Positions 46,036 through 54,369 are shown, counted from the first letter of the stretch. The stretch is 64,000 bases of DNA from Ruminococcus sp. (GCA_023663085.1 JAMPIB010000004.1:38297-102296); one strand, 5' to 3'. Translations and numbers: made by a program. The notes: generated by a model from the sequence alone, not told the origin.

Positions 46036-47669
46036 GAAAAAACGTAAAAAGAGTGAGGATGTTATTACGCGTCAGTTCCAACCAGCAGTTGGAAGCGGAC
46101 GGCGATCTGTCGGTGCAAAGACAGCTTGTAAGAGAGTATGCGGAAAGTCAGCCGGACTGGAAACTGGATACGAAAGAGTATTTTGAGGGCAGTATCAGCG
46201 CTTATAAAAATGCGGTCGCAGACAGGGATATTTTACAGGAGGCGCTGGAGGATGCCAGAAAAGGGGAATATGATATTCTGGTCACTTATAAGGATGACCG
46301 TATCGGGCGCAGGATGTGGGAGATCGGCGCTTATGTCATGACTTTAAAAAACAGTGGCGTGGATATTTATACCGTAAAGGATGGCTGTATCTCGCCGGAA
46401 AGCGATGATATCATGGGACAGATGGTATTAGCTCTCAGATATGGTAACGCGCAAAAGAGCAGTTCCGATACCGGGATGAGGGTCAGGGATACGGCGCAGA
46501 AACTGGTACAGAAAGGAAAGTTCATGGGCGGTAAGGCGCCTTACGGATATGAACTTGTTTTATCGGGAGAGATCAGCAAGCATGGCCGGGCCCTGCATAA
46601 GTTAAAGATCATCCCCGCTCAGGCGGAGGTTGTCCGTTACATTTATCAGCTGTCCCTGTATAGAGAATACGGTTCTGCGAAGATAGCCAGATGTTTGAAC
46701 GAAGATTCCCGTTACCATCTTTTAGCGCCGCATGATGTCTGGAAAAGCGCGGCCATCACCAGTATCCTGACGAATCCGGTCTATGCAGGTTATACAGCCT
46801 ATAAACGTAGAGAACATAAAAATGGCAAATATCACAGACTACAGAGCAATGACTGGGTGAGGGCGGAATATCCTAATGAGGAGATCAGGATCATTGAAGA
46901 AAAAGTATGGGACAGGACACAAAAAAAACGGGAACTCCGGGCGGCAAAGTTCAGGGGAGCTGCGGAAAGTGAGAAGTTAAAAGCCGCCGGAAACAAAGAG
47001 GGAGCTTTACCTCTTATCGACATTATATACTGCGGATATTGCGGCAGAAAACTGACAAATGGAACAAAATACAGCTATTGGACAATTAAGGCCAGTGGGG
47101 AAAGACGGGCGCGTAAAATTCCAATCTACCGTTGTCAGACGGCGCGGGAAGGGATACCGCATGAAAATCCGGGTCAGTTCCGGGCGGATAAGATCGAGCA
47201 GATCGTTTATGAGCGGATCGGCAGTTATCTGAATTGTTTTTTGACGGAGGAAGATATGAAAAACAGGATGCGGACCTGGCATGATGGGGAGATGGAGGCG
47301 CTCACAGAAGAAATAGAGCACTTAAAAAAAGAACTGGAAAGAACGGTCTGCGGCATGGAAATCCTGCAAAGTCATATTCCGGAGGCCATAAACGGCGATT
47401 ATCCGCTGCGGGTCGAAGAACTGGCGGCGGTCATACAAAAACAGCGCAGGAAGAAAATGCTGCAACAGGAACAGATAAAAGAAAAGGAGAAAATCCGGCA
47501 GGAGGCAGAGAGCCGATACCATGGGTGGGAAAAAAAAGAAGAGAAATATCCAACGCCGGAACAGCTGTTTAGAGAAGCCGATGGGCATACGAAACGGGTA
47601 CTCATAGACCGTCTGGTTGAGCGGATTGATGTAGCAGATGGACAGATTCGGATACGTTTCCGGCTATAA
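46032..47669 (+). CDS. Large serine recombinase
   Basis: The 545-residue site-specific recombinase has a resolvase catalytic domain (1-~150). The nucleophile S15 is in LLRVSSNQQ, with the arginines of SVQRQLVREY and YKDDRIGRRMW. A recombinase domain follows (KAPYGYEL...LTNPVYAGYTAYKRREHKNG), then a zinc ribbon starting CGYCGRKLTNG with YRCQ, a coiled coil (EALTEEIEHLKKELERTV), and the C-terminal LIDRLVERIDVADGQIRIRF. It is probably the enzyme that integrated the surrounding element. No truncation is visible. Confidence 0.95.
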   Translation: MRKNVKRVRMLLRVSSNQQLEADGDLSVQRQLVREYAESQPDWKLDTKEYFEGSISAYKNAVADRDILQEALEDARKGEYDILVTYKDDRIGRRMWEIGAYVMTLKNSGVDIYTVKDGCISPESDDIMGQMVLALRYGNAQKSSSDTGMRVRDTAQKLVQKGKFMGGKAPYGYELVLSGEISKHGRALHKLKIIPAQAEVVRYIYQLSLYREYGSAKIARCLNEDSRYHLLAPHDVWKSAAITSILTNPVYAGYTAYKRREHKNGKYHRLQSNDWVRAEYPNEEIRIIEEKVWDRTQKKRELRAAKFRGAAESEKLKAAGNKEGALPLIDIIYCGYCGRKLTNGTKYSYWTIKASGERRARKIPIYRCQTAREGIPHENPGQFRADKIEQIVYERIGSYLNCFLTEEDMKNRMRTWHDGEMEALTEEIEHLKKELERTVCGMEILQSHIPEAINGDYPLRVEELAAVIQKQRRKKMLQQEQIKEKEKIRQEAESRYHGWEKKEEKYPTPEQLFREADGHTKRVLIDRLVERIDVADGQIRIRFRL

Positions 47670-47724
47670 ATGAACTGAATAAGCGTCGGTTTCAGTATTC
47701 TAAAACGAAAGGAATGAAAGGATT

Positions 47725-47814
47725 ATGAGTACAGCACTTATGGCAAGAAAACCCAAAAGAGATTTCAGGACAGTTGCGATCGCAAAGATTTTGATTTTGC
47801 GCTTTCTGTATTAA
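47725..47814 (+). other. Possible 29-residue ORF after the recombinase
   Basis: ATG with AAAGGATT upstream opens MSTALMARKPKRDFRTVAIAK and ends after 29 residues. It is basic and unrecognised. It could be a small peptide or a remnant of a larger gene; evidence for expression is weak. Confidence 0.25.
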
Positions 47815-47834
47815 CAGCATAGACTGTGTTTGAG

Positions 47835-47880
47835 TTGACATAGCATTTTTAATGACTTTTATAACTTTCTCTGCTATAAT
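47835..47880 (+). promoter_or_regulatory. Predicted promoter for the two-gene module in the element
   Basis: A consensus TTGACA (47835-47840) is followed after 18 bp by TTATAA (47859-47864), and a separate TATAAT lies at 47875-47880. Either could serve as the -10. The first gene starts about 45 nt downstream. Confidence 0.6.
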
Positions 47881-47925
47881 ATATCAATAAGTGCGATACA
47901 CTAAAATGAAAAGGAGTTGAGGCTC

Positions 47926-48195
47926 ATGGTTTATCCTTATATTACTTTGGCAGATGGTACGGAGATTGTGCATACGCAGATTTTTGAAGAAGATGGAATC
48001 TCAAAGGTGGAAGTCCACTTTGAACGCCCTACGGAAGATGGCTTTGATACTGCAAGGTGTCAGTTGCCTTCGTATACATGGATGACAAGAAAAGGATTTT
48101 CAGAGGGTGAAATGGAACTGTTTGAACAAATGGTGCGGAGTAACGCTCATTTATTCTACAAATATGGCGCCAATGGGGGTGTACAGATTGCCTAG
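47926..48195 (+). CDS. Small protein of a DUF4160-associated pair, unknown function
   Basis: The 89-residue protein MVYPYITLADGTEIVHTQIF...KVEVHFERPTEDGFDTARCQLPSY resembles a small family I associate with DUF4160 partners in Firmicutes. The C-terminal part is MELFEQMVRSNAHLFYKYGANGG. AAGGAG precedes the ATG. The DUF4160 start overlaps its 3' end by 8 nt. The pair has been thought of as toxin-antitoxin-like, but no function is shown. Confidence 0.7.
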   Translation: MVYPYITLADGTEIVHTQIFEEDGISKVEVHFERPTEDGFDTARCQLPSYTWMTRKGFSEGEMELFEQMVRSNAHLFYKYGANGGVQIA

Positions 48196-48466
48196 CCTCT
48201 TTATTATTGGAAGTTATAAGGTTTTCTTTTAGTCTAATGAAAATAATGAATCTATTCATGTCCATGTTACAAAAGGAAAGCCTGATGCAAATGCGACAAA
48301 AATCTGGTTGACGAAAAACGGCGGCTGCATCATTGCCAATAATAAAGACCATATCCCTGCTGGAGACTTAAATGAATTGCTGACAATTATTCAGGCGCAA
48401 TATTTTTTTATATGCGCAGAGTGGAAACGTCATTTTAAAACAGATGATATCAGATTTTATTGTTAA
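48188..48466 (+). pseudogene. DUF4160 protein, amber stop at codon 15
   Basis: A TTG start after GGGGGTG opens LPSLFIIGSYKVFF, then TAG (48230-48232), then the same frame continues SNENNESIHVHVTKGKPDANATKIWL...GGCIIANN to TAA. The HVHV-KGKP-ANA-WL-GGC pattern is DUF4160. The stop sits where relatives carry Trp (TGG to TAG is one base). The rest of the frame is intact, so the mutation may be recent, or the codon may be read through. Confidence 0.75.
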
Positions 48467-48470
48467 ACTG

Positions 48471-48508
48471 AGGCAGACAAATATGAAAATGTCCATATTT
48501 GCCTGCCT
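48471..48508 (+). terminator. Long hairpin after the DUF4160 gene
   Basis: AGGCAGACAAATATG pairs with CATATTTGCCTGCCT (one internal mismatch) across an 8-nt loop, followed by GTTATATAA. The stem is strong but the T run is poor, so it may be a terminator or an element-end structure. Confidence 0.55.
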
Positions 48509-48608
48509 GTTATATAAATACCATAATTACTATTTCCATATTATCTTATATTCGAGTTTCTCTTTTAGCTTGACTACCAACTTGTCCTCAATAACTCCTT
48601 TGTAATTA

Positions 48609-48632
48609 CGAATTGATGGTGGTTCCGGGGTA
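48609..48632. other. Right attachment junction (attR) of the serine-recombinase element
   Basis: The element ends CGAATTG (48609-48615), 7 nt, TTCCG (48623-48627), GG, then the shared core GGTA (48629-48632); host sequence resumes TCGGAGCC. The arms are the exact mirror of those at the left junction. Confidence 0.85.
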
Positions 48633-49827
48633 TCGGAGCCGCGGCTACAATTTTGACATTACCAACAGCACGGCATACGATCAGGCTTTTGTGTACGGGC
48701 GGACGACATATGAATCCATCAACCGTATCGTGGATGAGATTTTTAATGAGTATGTGCGCAGGAGAGGACAGGAAACGCCGTATTTTACATCTTTTTGTAA
48801 TGGAACCACGGTTACCTGTTCGGGACTGTCACAGTGGGGAACGGTCACACTGGCGCAGCAGGGGCTTACGCCTATCCAGATCCTTCGCAACTATTATCCG
48901 AATGATGTGGAAATCGCAGAGAGTAATACGATCAGCGGCGTTTTATCCTCCTATCCCGGAACTGCTCTGCGCCTTGGGAGCACAGGACTGGCCGTGGAAA
49001 CGATACAGACGTATTTGAACAGGATACGGAGAAATTATCCGGCCATTCCGCTGATTACTGACGAGGCTGGTGTATTCGGTAATACGACAAGAGCGGCCGT
49101 AGTGAAATTCCAGAGTATTTTTAATCTGGCTTCTGACGGCATTGTAGGAAAATCCACCTGGTATAAGATTTCTGAAATCTATACTGCCGTAACCAGGCTG
49201 GCGGAGTTAAACAGCGAGGGGACGACGCTGGGGATCGGGACGGTGCCGCCTTCTTCCGTACTGCGGCAGGGAGCGAGGGGCGAAGATGTCATTACCCTGC
49301 AATATCTTTTGAATCTGATTGCGGAATATTATCCATCGGTGCCCAGTGTGGCGCAGGATGGCATCTTCGGAAACGGTACGAGACAGGCGGTCATGGTCTT
49401 TCAGCGCCTGAAACAACTGACGCCCGATGGGATAGTCGGCGCGGCAACATGGAAAGCGCTCTATGATGTATATCGCGGCATCCAGAATAATATACCGTCA
49501 GGAGGCGCGGGCAGCGATACGATGGAATATGTCGTCCGTGCGGGCGATACGCTGTGGCTGTTAGCGCAAAGATTCGGCACAACGGTTGACGCCATCAAGC
49601 GGCTGAACGGTCTGAACGGAAATGAATTAAGTATCGGCCAGATCTTACAGATACCGGCCGGAGGCGGTTCCTCATCCTATTTTGAATATACAGTCCGCTC
49701 TGGCGATACACTGTGGCTGTTAGCACAGCGGTTCGGTACAACGGTCGATGCGATAAAGAACCTGAACGGCCTTGGCGGGAACGCTTTAAGTATCGGTCAG
49801 GTGCTGCGCATTCCGGGCGCTTCATAG
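48613..49827 (+). CDS. Peptidoglycan-binding/LysM protein, 3' part of interrupted gene
   Basis: From codon TAT at 48631 the sequence continues the split gene (YRSRGYNFDITNSTAYDQAFVYG); the six codons before it belong to the element. A segment FCNGTTVTCSGLSQWGTVTLAQQGLTPIQILRNYYPNDVEI resembles the C-terminal part of SpoIID-type proteins. Two peptidoglycan-binding_1 domains follow (TALRLGSTGLAVETIQTYLN..., VLRQGARGEDVITLQYLLN...). Two nearly identical LysM domains end the protein (GDTLWLLAQRFGTTVDAIK). Without excision it lacks a clear ribosome site. The restored protein would be 607 residues. Confidence 0.85.
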   Translation: MMVVPGYRSRGYNFDITNSTAYDQAFVYGRTTYESINRIVDEIFNEYVRRRGQETPYFTSFCNGTTVTCSGLSQWGTVTLAQQGLTPIQILRNYYPNDVEIAESNTISGVLSSYPGTALRLGSTGLAVETIQTYLNRIRRNYPAIPLITDEAGVFGNTTRAAVVKFQSIFNLASDGIVGKSTWYKISEIYTAVTRLAELNSEGTTLGIGTVPPSSVLRQGARGEDVITLQYLLNLIAEYYPSVPSVAQDGIFGNGTRQAVMVFQRLKQLTPDGIVGAATWKALYDVYRGIQNNIPSGGAGSDTMEYVVRAGDTLWLLAQRFGTTVDAIKRLNGLNGNELSIGQILQIPAGGGSSSYFEYTVRSGDTLWLLAQRFGTTVDAIKNLNGLGGNALSIGQVLRIPGAS

Positions 49828-49898
49828 AATACAGGATAATCGCAGAGAGATTTTCAGGAAGAGATTTTCAGGAAATTCTTTTCCTTGTTGAATAATAG

Positions 49899-49926
49899 TT
49901 GCCCTTTTCCCCGGATGCGATATAAT
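49899..49926 (+). promoter_or_regulatory. Predicted promoter upstream of the PsiE-like gene
   Basis: TTGCCC (49899-49904), 16 bp and TATAAT (49921-49926) lie about 145 nt before the next gene. The transcript would begin in a structured region. Confidence 0.55.
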
Positions 49927-49931
49927 AGATA

Positions 49932-50020
49932 GCGAGAGAAGGACTTCTGACTTACGCAGCAAGTCTTGCTCATGCCAGAGGGCATTTCGCGAAGAAGTTC
50001 TAAGTCTCACGCTGCATCAT
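49932..50020. other. Structured intergenic region with hairpins
   Basis: The stretch contains AGAAGGACTTCT, ATGCC/GGCAT (49972-49985), the palindrome TTCGCGAA (49986-49993) and a degenerate repeated motif ending CGCAGC and CGCTGC. It may be a repetitive extragenic element or a leader RNA. No known RNA family is recognised. Confidence 0.4.
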
Positions 50021-50072
50021 GAACGGAGGCCCCGGGGATGCGGGCACAAATATCGCAGGCTGAGAGAAAGAC

Positions 50073-50507
50073 GTGGTTATTAAGATGGATAAATTTAAAA
50101 AAAATATTCAAAAGATCGGAGAAATTCTGGAACTGTTTATGGCGGTACTGGTGCTGATCGGTGTTATCTTATCAATCTGCAGCGTATTAAAAGATTTTAC
50201 GACATTCAGCACACTTTTGAATGACACAGCATTTTTGAAAAACTATCTTGACGATATCTTTGTCATTGTGATCGGCATTGAACTACTACAGATGTTCTGT
50301 CGGCCGAATTCGGATAACATCATGGAAGTGCTGATCTTTCTGGTAGCCCGCCATATGATCGTCAGCACGACGACGCCGTATGAGGATTTTGTGTCGGTCA
50401 TCAGTATCATCCTTTTATGCGTACTGCGCCGGCATTTGCACAATACAAGGGTAAAGGAAGAATTAAAGGAAACGTCGAAAGAAAAGTCAGAGGCAGAAGG
50501 AGAATAG
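50073..50507 (+). CDS. PsiE-like small membrane protein
   Basis: The 144-residue protein has four predicted membrane helices and the segment NIMEVLIFLVARHMIVS...DFVSVISIILLCVLRRHL, which resembles the phosphate-starvation-inducible PsiE family. The C-terminus is charged (KEELKETSKEKSEAEGE). The start is uncertain: GTG here or ATG at 50085. The next gene starts 3 nt after the stop, which suggests an operon. The role is unknown. Confidence 0.65.
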   Translation: MVIKMDKFKKNIQKIGEILELFMAVLVLIGVILSICSVLKDFTTFSTLLNDTAFLKNYLDDIFVIVIGIELLQMFCRPNSDNIMEVLIFLVARHMIVSTTTPYEDFVSVISIILLCVLRRHLHNTRVKEELKETSKEKSEAEGE

Positions 50508-50510
50508 AAG

Positions 50511-51365
50511 ATGAACGCATTCAGGATTGTTACTATGCTTTTTCCGGAGGGGAAAAGAAAGGCATTGACACTAAGTTATGATGATGGCACGGTATATGAC
50601 CGCCGTCTGGTGGAGCTTATGAACCGTTACGGTATAAAAGGCACTTTTAATTTAAACAGCGGGACGCTGGGGCGGGGAGAGACGAAAGATGCCAGTGGAA
50701 AAGTAACGGAGGAGTCGGCGGTCACACTGGAGGAACTTCCAAAGCTGTATGCCGGACACGAGATTGCCACGCACGCCTCAAAGCATACGGCTCCTACAGG
50801 CTGTGGCAGCGTGGCTTTGTATGAGATACTGGAGGACAGAAAAGTATTTGAGAGCATTCTGCCTTATCTGGTGACGGGACATGCCTATCCGTTCGGGCGT
50901 TATGATAAAGAGGTTTTTGCCATGTTAAAGGCAGCAGGCATCCGTTATGCCCGCACGGTGAGATCGACGGAAAGCTTTGGACTGCCGGAAGATTTTCTGG
51001 AATGGCATCCGAGTGCGCATCATAATCATCCGCGGCTCATGGAACTGGCGAAATGTTTCTGTGAGCAGGAAAATGAGGATGAGGCGGAACTTTTTTATCT
51101 CTGGGGACATTCCTATGAATTTGCGAGAGAAGATAACTGGCAGGTGATAGAAGACTTTTTATCTTATATGGCGGGATTTGCCGATACGGTATGGATGGCC
51201 ACAAACGGGGAGATCGTCGATTATGTCACAGCCTATAAGAACCTTGTTTTTTCGGCGGACGGTTCTAAAGTATATAATCCTTCCGCGCAGACGGTGTGGC
51301 TTACGGCCAGAGGAAAAGTTTTTCGTATTGCGCCCGGTCAGGTGAATGCAGAAGGGGTGCTATAG
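50511..51365 (+). CDS. Polysaccharide deacetylase family protein (cytoplasmic type)
   Basis: This NodB-like protein has no signal peptide. LTLSYDDGTVYDRRLVELMNRYGIKGTFNLN contains the paired Asp, and ATHASKHT the two His of the metal site. VTGHAYPFGRYDKEV and a late His (YLWGHSYEF) complete the fold. It is 284 residues. GAGAATAGAAG precedes the ATG. The stop overlaps the GTG of the MATE gene. Confidence 0.85.
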   Translation: MNAFRIVTMLFPEGKRKALTLSYDDGTVYDRRLVELMNRYGIKGTFNLNSGTLGRGETKDASGKVTEESAVTLEELPKLYAGHEIATHASKHTAPTGCGSVALYEILEDRKVFESILPYLVTGHAYPFGRYDKEVFAMLKAAGIRYARTVRSTESFGLPEDFLEWHPSAHHNHPRLMELAKCFCEQENEDEAELFYLWGHSYEFAREDNWQVIEDFLSYMAGFADTVWMATNGEIVDYVTAYKNLVFSADGSKVYNPSAQTVWLTARGKVFRIAPGQVNAEGVL

Positions 51366-52753
51366 TGAAGAAAGATATTTTTTACAGTAAGATATATAAA
51401 CTGGTCGTGCCGATCGTCGTACAGAATCTGTTGAGCGCGGCGGTATCTTCTGCGGATGTGCTGATGCTGAATTATGTCGGGCAGTCTTCCATATCGGCGG
51501 TATCGCTGGCGGCCCAATACGCCAGCGTGCTTTTTATGGTCTTCTACGGCCTGGGGACAGGGGCGACGATGTTGTGCGCGCAGTATTACGGCAAGGGCGA
51601 TATGCGGGCCATTCAGGTGATAGAGGGAATTGCGCTGCGCTTTTCTCTGCTGATCTCCTTAGTCTTCGCGGGATGCTCACTGTTTATCCCAGAGGGCATG
51701 ATGCGTATTTTTACGAATGATGCGGAACTGATTACGATAGGGGCGTCATACTTACGCTGTATGAGCGTCTGTTATCTGTGCTGGGGCATCATGGAAGTGT
51801 ACCTGGCGGTGCTTCGGAGTATCGGCAGGGTGGTCATCTGCACGATGATGAACGTGCTGGCTTTTTCCCTGAATATTTTCCTGAATGCGGTGTTTATTTT
51901 CGGACTTTTTGGCGCGCCGAAGTTAGGCGCCATGGGCGTGGCGATCGCCACATCTTTGTCCAGATTGATTGAGCTTGTCGCCTGTCTTATCGTTTCGGCG
52001 CTCAGTAAGGACATTAAACTGGATTTCCGATATCTGTTTGTGAGAAATAAAGAGTTATTTTCCGATTTTGTCAGATTGTCTCTGCCGGCGCTGGGAAACG
52101 ACATCAGCTGGAGTGTGGCCTTTTCCATGTATTCCGTTATCATCGGGCATCTGGGAACGGACGCTGTGGCGGCCAATTCGTTCGTGGTAGTGGTGAGGAA
52201 TTTCGGTACGATACTGTGCTTTGGCATGGCCAGTGCGGGCGGTATTTTACTGGGCAATATCATTGGCGAGAATAAGCTGGAGGAGGCCGCGGCCGGCGCG
52301 AAGAAGCTGATGAAACTCACCATCATAACGGGAGCCATCGGCGGAGGAATCGTACTGGCGGCCACGCCGTTTGTTTTGTGGTATGCTGCGGCTTCTTTAT
52401 CGGAACAGGCCATGCACTATCTGAAATATATGCTGCTTATCAATACGTATTATGTTATGGGGGCGGCCGTCAACACGACGCTGATCGCCGGGGTGTTCCG
52501 CGCGGGAGGCGACAGCAGGTTTGGGTTTGTCTGCGATACGGTGGATATGTGGTGTTATGCCGTGCCGTTAGGGTTTATCGCGGCGTTTGTTTTAAAGCTG
52601 CCGGTGATGTGGGTGTACTTCCTGCTTTGTACCGACGAGTTTGTGAAGTGGCCCTGGGTCATTAAGCATTATCGCAGCGGGAAGTGGCTGAACAATATTA
52701 CGAGGGAGGATCTGTTTGTGGAGAATGGTGCAGAGGGAGAGAAAGGGGTTTAG
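51365..52753 (+). CDS. MATE family efflux transporter
   Basis: This 462-residue protein with about 12 membrane helices has MATE features: KIYKLVVPIVVQNLLSAAVSSADVLMLNYVG, GLGTGATMLCAQYYGKGD and VAANSFVVVVRNFG. These proteins export drugs or metabolites by Na+ or H+ antiport; the substrate is unknown. The GTG start overlaps the deacetylase stop by one base (TAGTG). Confidence 0.92.
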   Translation: MKKDIFYSKIYKLVVPIVVQNLLSAAVSSADVLMLNYVGQSSISAVSLAAQYASVLFMVFYGLGTGATMLCAQYYGKGDMRAIQVIEGIALRFSLLISLVFAGCSLFIPEGMMRIFTNDAELITIGASYLRCMSVCYLCWGIMEVYLAVLRSIGRVVICTMMNVLAFSLNIFLNAVFIFGLFGAPKLGAMGVAIATSLSRLIELVACLIVSALSKDIKLDFRYLFVRNKELFSDFVRLSLPALGNDISWSVAFSMYSVIIGHLGTDAVAANSFVVVVRNFGTILCFGMASAGGILLGNIIGENKLEEAAAGAKKLMKLTIITGAIGGGIVLAATPFVLWYAAASLSEQAMHYLKYMLLINTYYVMGAAVNTTLIAGVFRAGGDSRFGFVCDTVDMWCYAVPLGFIAAFVLKLPVMWVYFLLCTDEFVKWPWVIKHYRSGKWLNNITREDLFVENGAEGEKGV

Positions 52754-52760
52754 AGCGCTA

Positions 52761-53582
52761 ATGTCATTTATGGATTATAAGAAAAAAACAAAAACGGGAA
52801 AAGTGTTGGCTGGCATATTGACGGTTGCCGTATGCTTTTGTTTTGCGGCGGCCGGAGTCTATGCGGAGGGAAAAACGGATGATGTTGAAGATTTGACAGC
52901 GGATGGGTATGAGAATAAAAGCTTTACTTATTGCCAGAGGGCCTTTTACCAGGAACCCTATATCATCGAACTGGGCTGGAATCTGTCGGAGAAAATGGTA
53001 GGGGATGAGGAGTTTGCATCGTACCGGGAACGGTCGGTCGTTTTGCCGGATGAAAACAGTATGACGGTCTATTTCCGGGAAGGTCTTGAGGAAGAGATGG
53101 CGGATGACGCTGTGCTTACAGCGGTTGCCGGGGCGATTGGCTCCGCGGAGAAATGTGTAGAGGAAGGAAAGCTGGGAGCGCAGACAATAAATCTGGCGCC
53201 GCTTCAAAAACCGTATGTTGTTACTGTTTTGTATCTGCCGCTGGATGAAATGGATGATTTTGTGCAAAAAGCCTGGAAAAATGATGATGCGGGGCAGATC
53301 AGTTATGTAACGGATGCGTTGACTGATGAAGTCAAAATGGAATATTGCCAAAGGGCTTATGCGGAAAATAGAATGGATTTCTTTGTGATCCTATGTGATG
53401 AACTGCCGCAGGAGGAAATTGATGCGTTGGGCAGACAGTGCTATGAAGAAGACAGACTCGACTATTTTGCGGTCATATGTAAAAGCCTGTCAGAAGAGGC
53501 GAAGGCGGAATTAAGGAAAAAGGCAGGGCGGGATGGGAAAGGTGATTATTATTATATTGTGGAAGACAGCGACGAATGGTGA
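52761..53582 (+). CDS. Secreted protein with internal helical repeats, unknown function
   Basis: A signal peptide is visible (KVLAGILTVAVCFCFAAAGVYAEG). The mature protein is acidic, and its C-terminal part holds at least two ~27-residue repeats: EVKMEYCQRAYAENRMDFFVI and EIDALGRQCYEEDRLDYFAVI, plus a degenerate third. Cysteines recur at equivalent places. I chose ATG at 52761 just after the MATE stop. No named family is recognised. Confidence 0.7.
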   Translation: MSFMDYKKKTKTGKVLAGILTVAVCFCFAAAGVYAEGKTDDVEDLTADGYENKSFTYCQRAFYQEPYIIELGWNLSEKMVGDEEFASYRERSVVLPDENSMTVYFREGLEEEMADDAVLTAVAGAIGSAEKCVEEGKLGAQTINLAPLQKPYVVTVLYLPLDEMDDFVQKAWKNDDAGQISYVTDALTDEVKMEYCQRAYAENRMDFFVILCDELPQEEIDALGRQCYEEDRLDYFAVICKSLSEEAKAELRKKAGRDGKGDYYYIVEDSDEW

Positions 53583-53652
53583 GGTTTAGGAAGAGGGAAC
53601 TGTTATATCAGAGAGCGGATAAAAGCTGGAATCATGGGGGTAATATGATACA

Positions 53653-54354
53653 ATGCATAAACTGGCGATCCTTTCAGACACACACGGCCTGCTGCGGCCG
53701 GAGATAGTTGAAAAAATGCAAGGCTGCGAGGCTATTTTGCACGGCGGAGATATTGATAAACAGAGTATACTGGACGAACTGCAAAAAATCGCTCCGGTTT
53801 ATGTTGTACGCGGCAATAATGATAAAGAATGGGCGGAAAATATACCGGAGACGCTTGATGTTACCTTATATGGCGTGCGTTTTTTCATGGTCCATGATAA
53901 AATGCAGATACCTAAAGATACCACAGGTATCGACGTTATTATTTATGGACATTCTCACCAATATGAAGAAAAGCATTTAAACGGTCAGCTTTTCATCAAT
54001 CCGGGAAGCTGCGGCCCGCGGCGCTTTATCCAGCCTGTCACTATGGCGGTACTATATATCCACGATGATAAGTCCCTGCAGATTGAAAAAATGGAAATAC
54101 CAAGACACCTTTTCAGAACACAAAAACAGACTTCCGGAGATAAAGAGGTATCTGACCTGAAAGAAGATAGGATTCCTGCCGATATAAAGCGTATCATCAA
54201 AGGAATCATGCGGGATACCAGCCGGGGAAAATCCGTAAAGGAAATGGCGAAAACCTACGGTATCAGCGAATCTCTGACAGAACAGATCTGCCGCCTCTAT
54301 CTTACCCATCCGGGAGTGGATGCGGAAGGGATCATGGGAAAGATGGGATTATAA
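53653..54354 (+). CDS. YfcE/MJ0936-type phosphodiesterase with extra C-terminal HTH-like domain
   Basis: The metallophosphoesterase core (1-~155) has all metal motifs: SDTHG (D9, H11), GGDID, GNND, VHDK, GHSH and NPGSCG. An added ~70-residue tail follows (DIKRIIKGIMRDTSRGKSVKEMAKTYGISESLTEQICRLYLTHP). It looks like a helix-turn-helix and is not part of the basic family. A terminator follows. The substrate is unknown. Confidence 0.88.
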   Translation: MHKLAILSDTHGLLRPEIVEKMQGCEAILHGGDIDKQSILDELQKIAPVYVVRGNNDKEWAENIPETLDVTLYGVRFFMVHDKMQIPKDTTGIDVIIYGHSHQYEEKHLNGQLFINPGSCGPRRFIQPVTMAVLYIHDDKSLQIEKMEIPRHLFRTQKQTSGDKEVSDLKEDRIPADIKRIIKGIMRDTSRGKSVKEMAKTYGISESLTEQICRLYLTHPGVDAEGIMGKMGL

Positions 54355-54369
54355 TATAAACTTTGATTT

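Larger units (their letters stand above)
45626..48632. mobile_element. 3,007-bp serine-recombinase integrative element inside a LysM gene
   Basis: The element carries a small ORF, a large serine recombinase, a promoter and a two-gene module ending in a broken DUF4160 gene. Both ends are defined by the interruption of one gene in the same codon: left TGG-TAg, right TAT after GGGG. The joined ends give a 44-bp attP-like site with two pairs of symmetric arms around a central GT. The element therefore looks precisely excisable if the recombinase is active. Confidence 0.85.
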
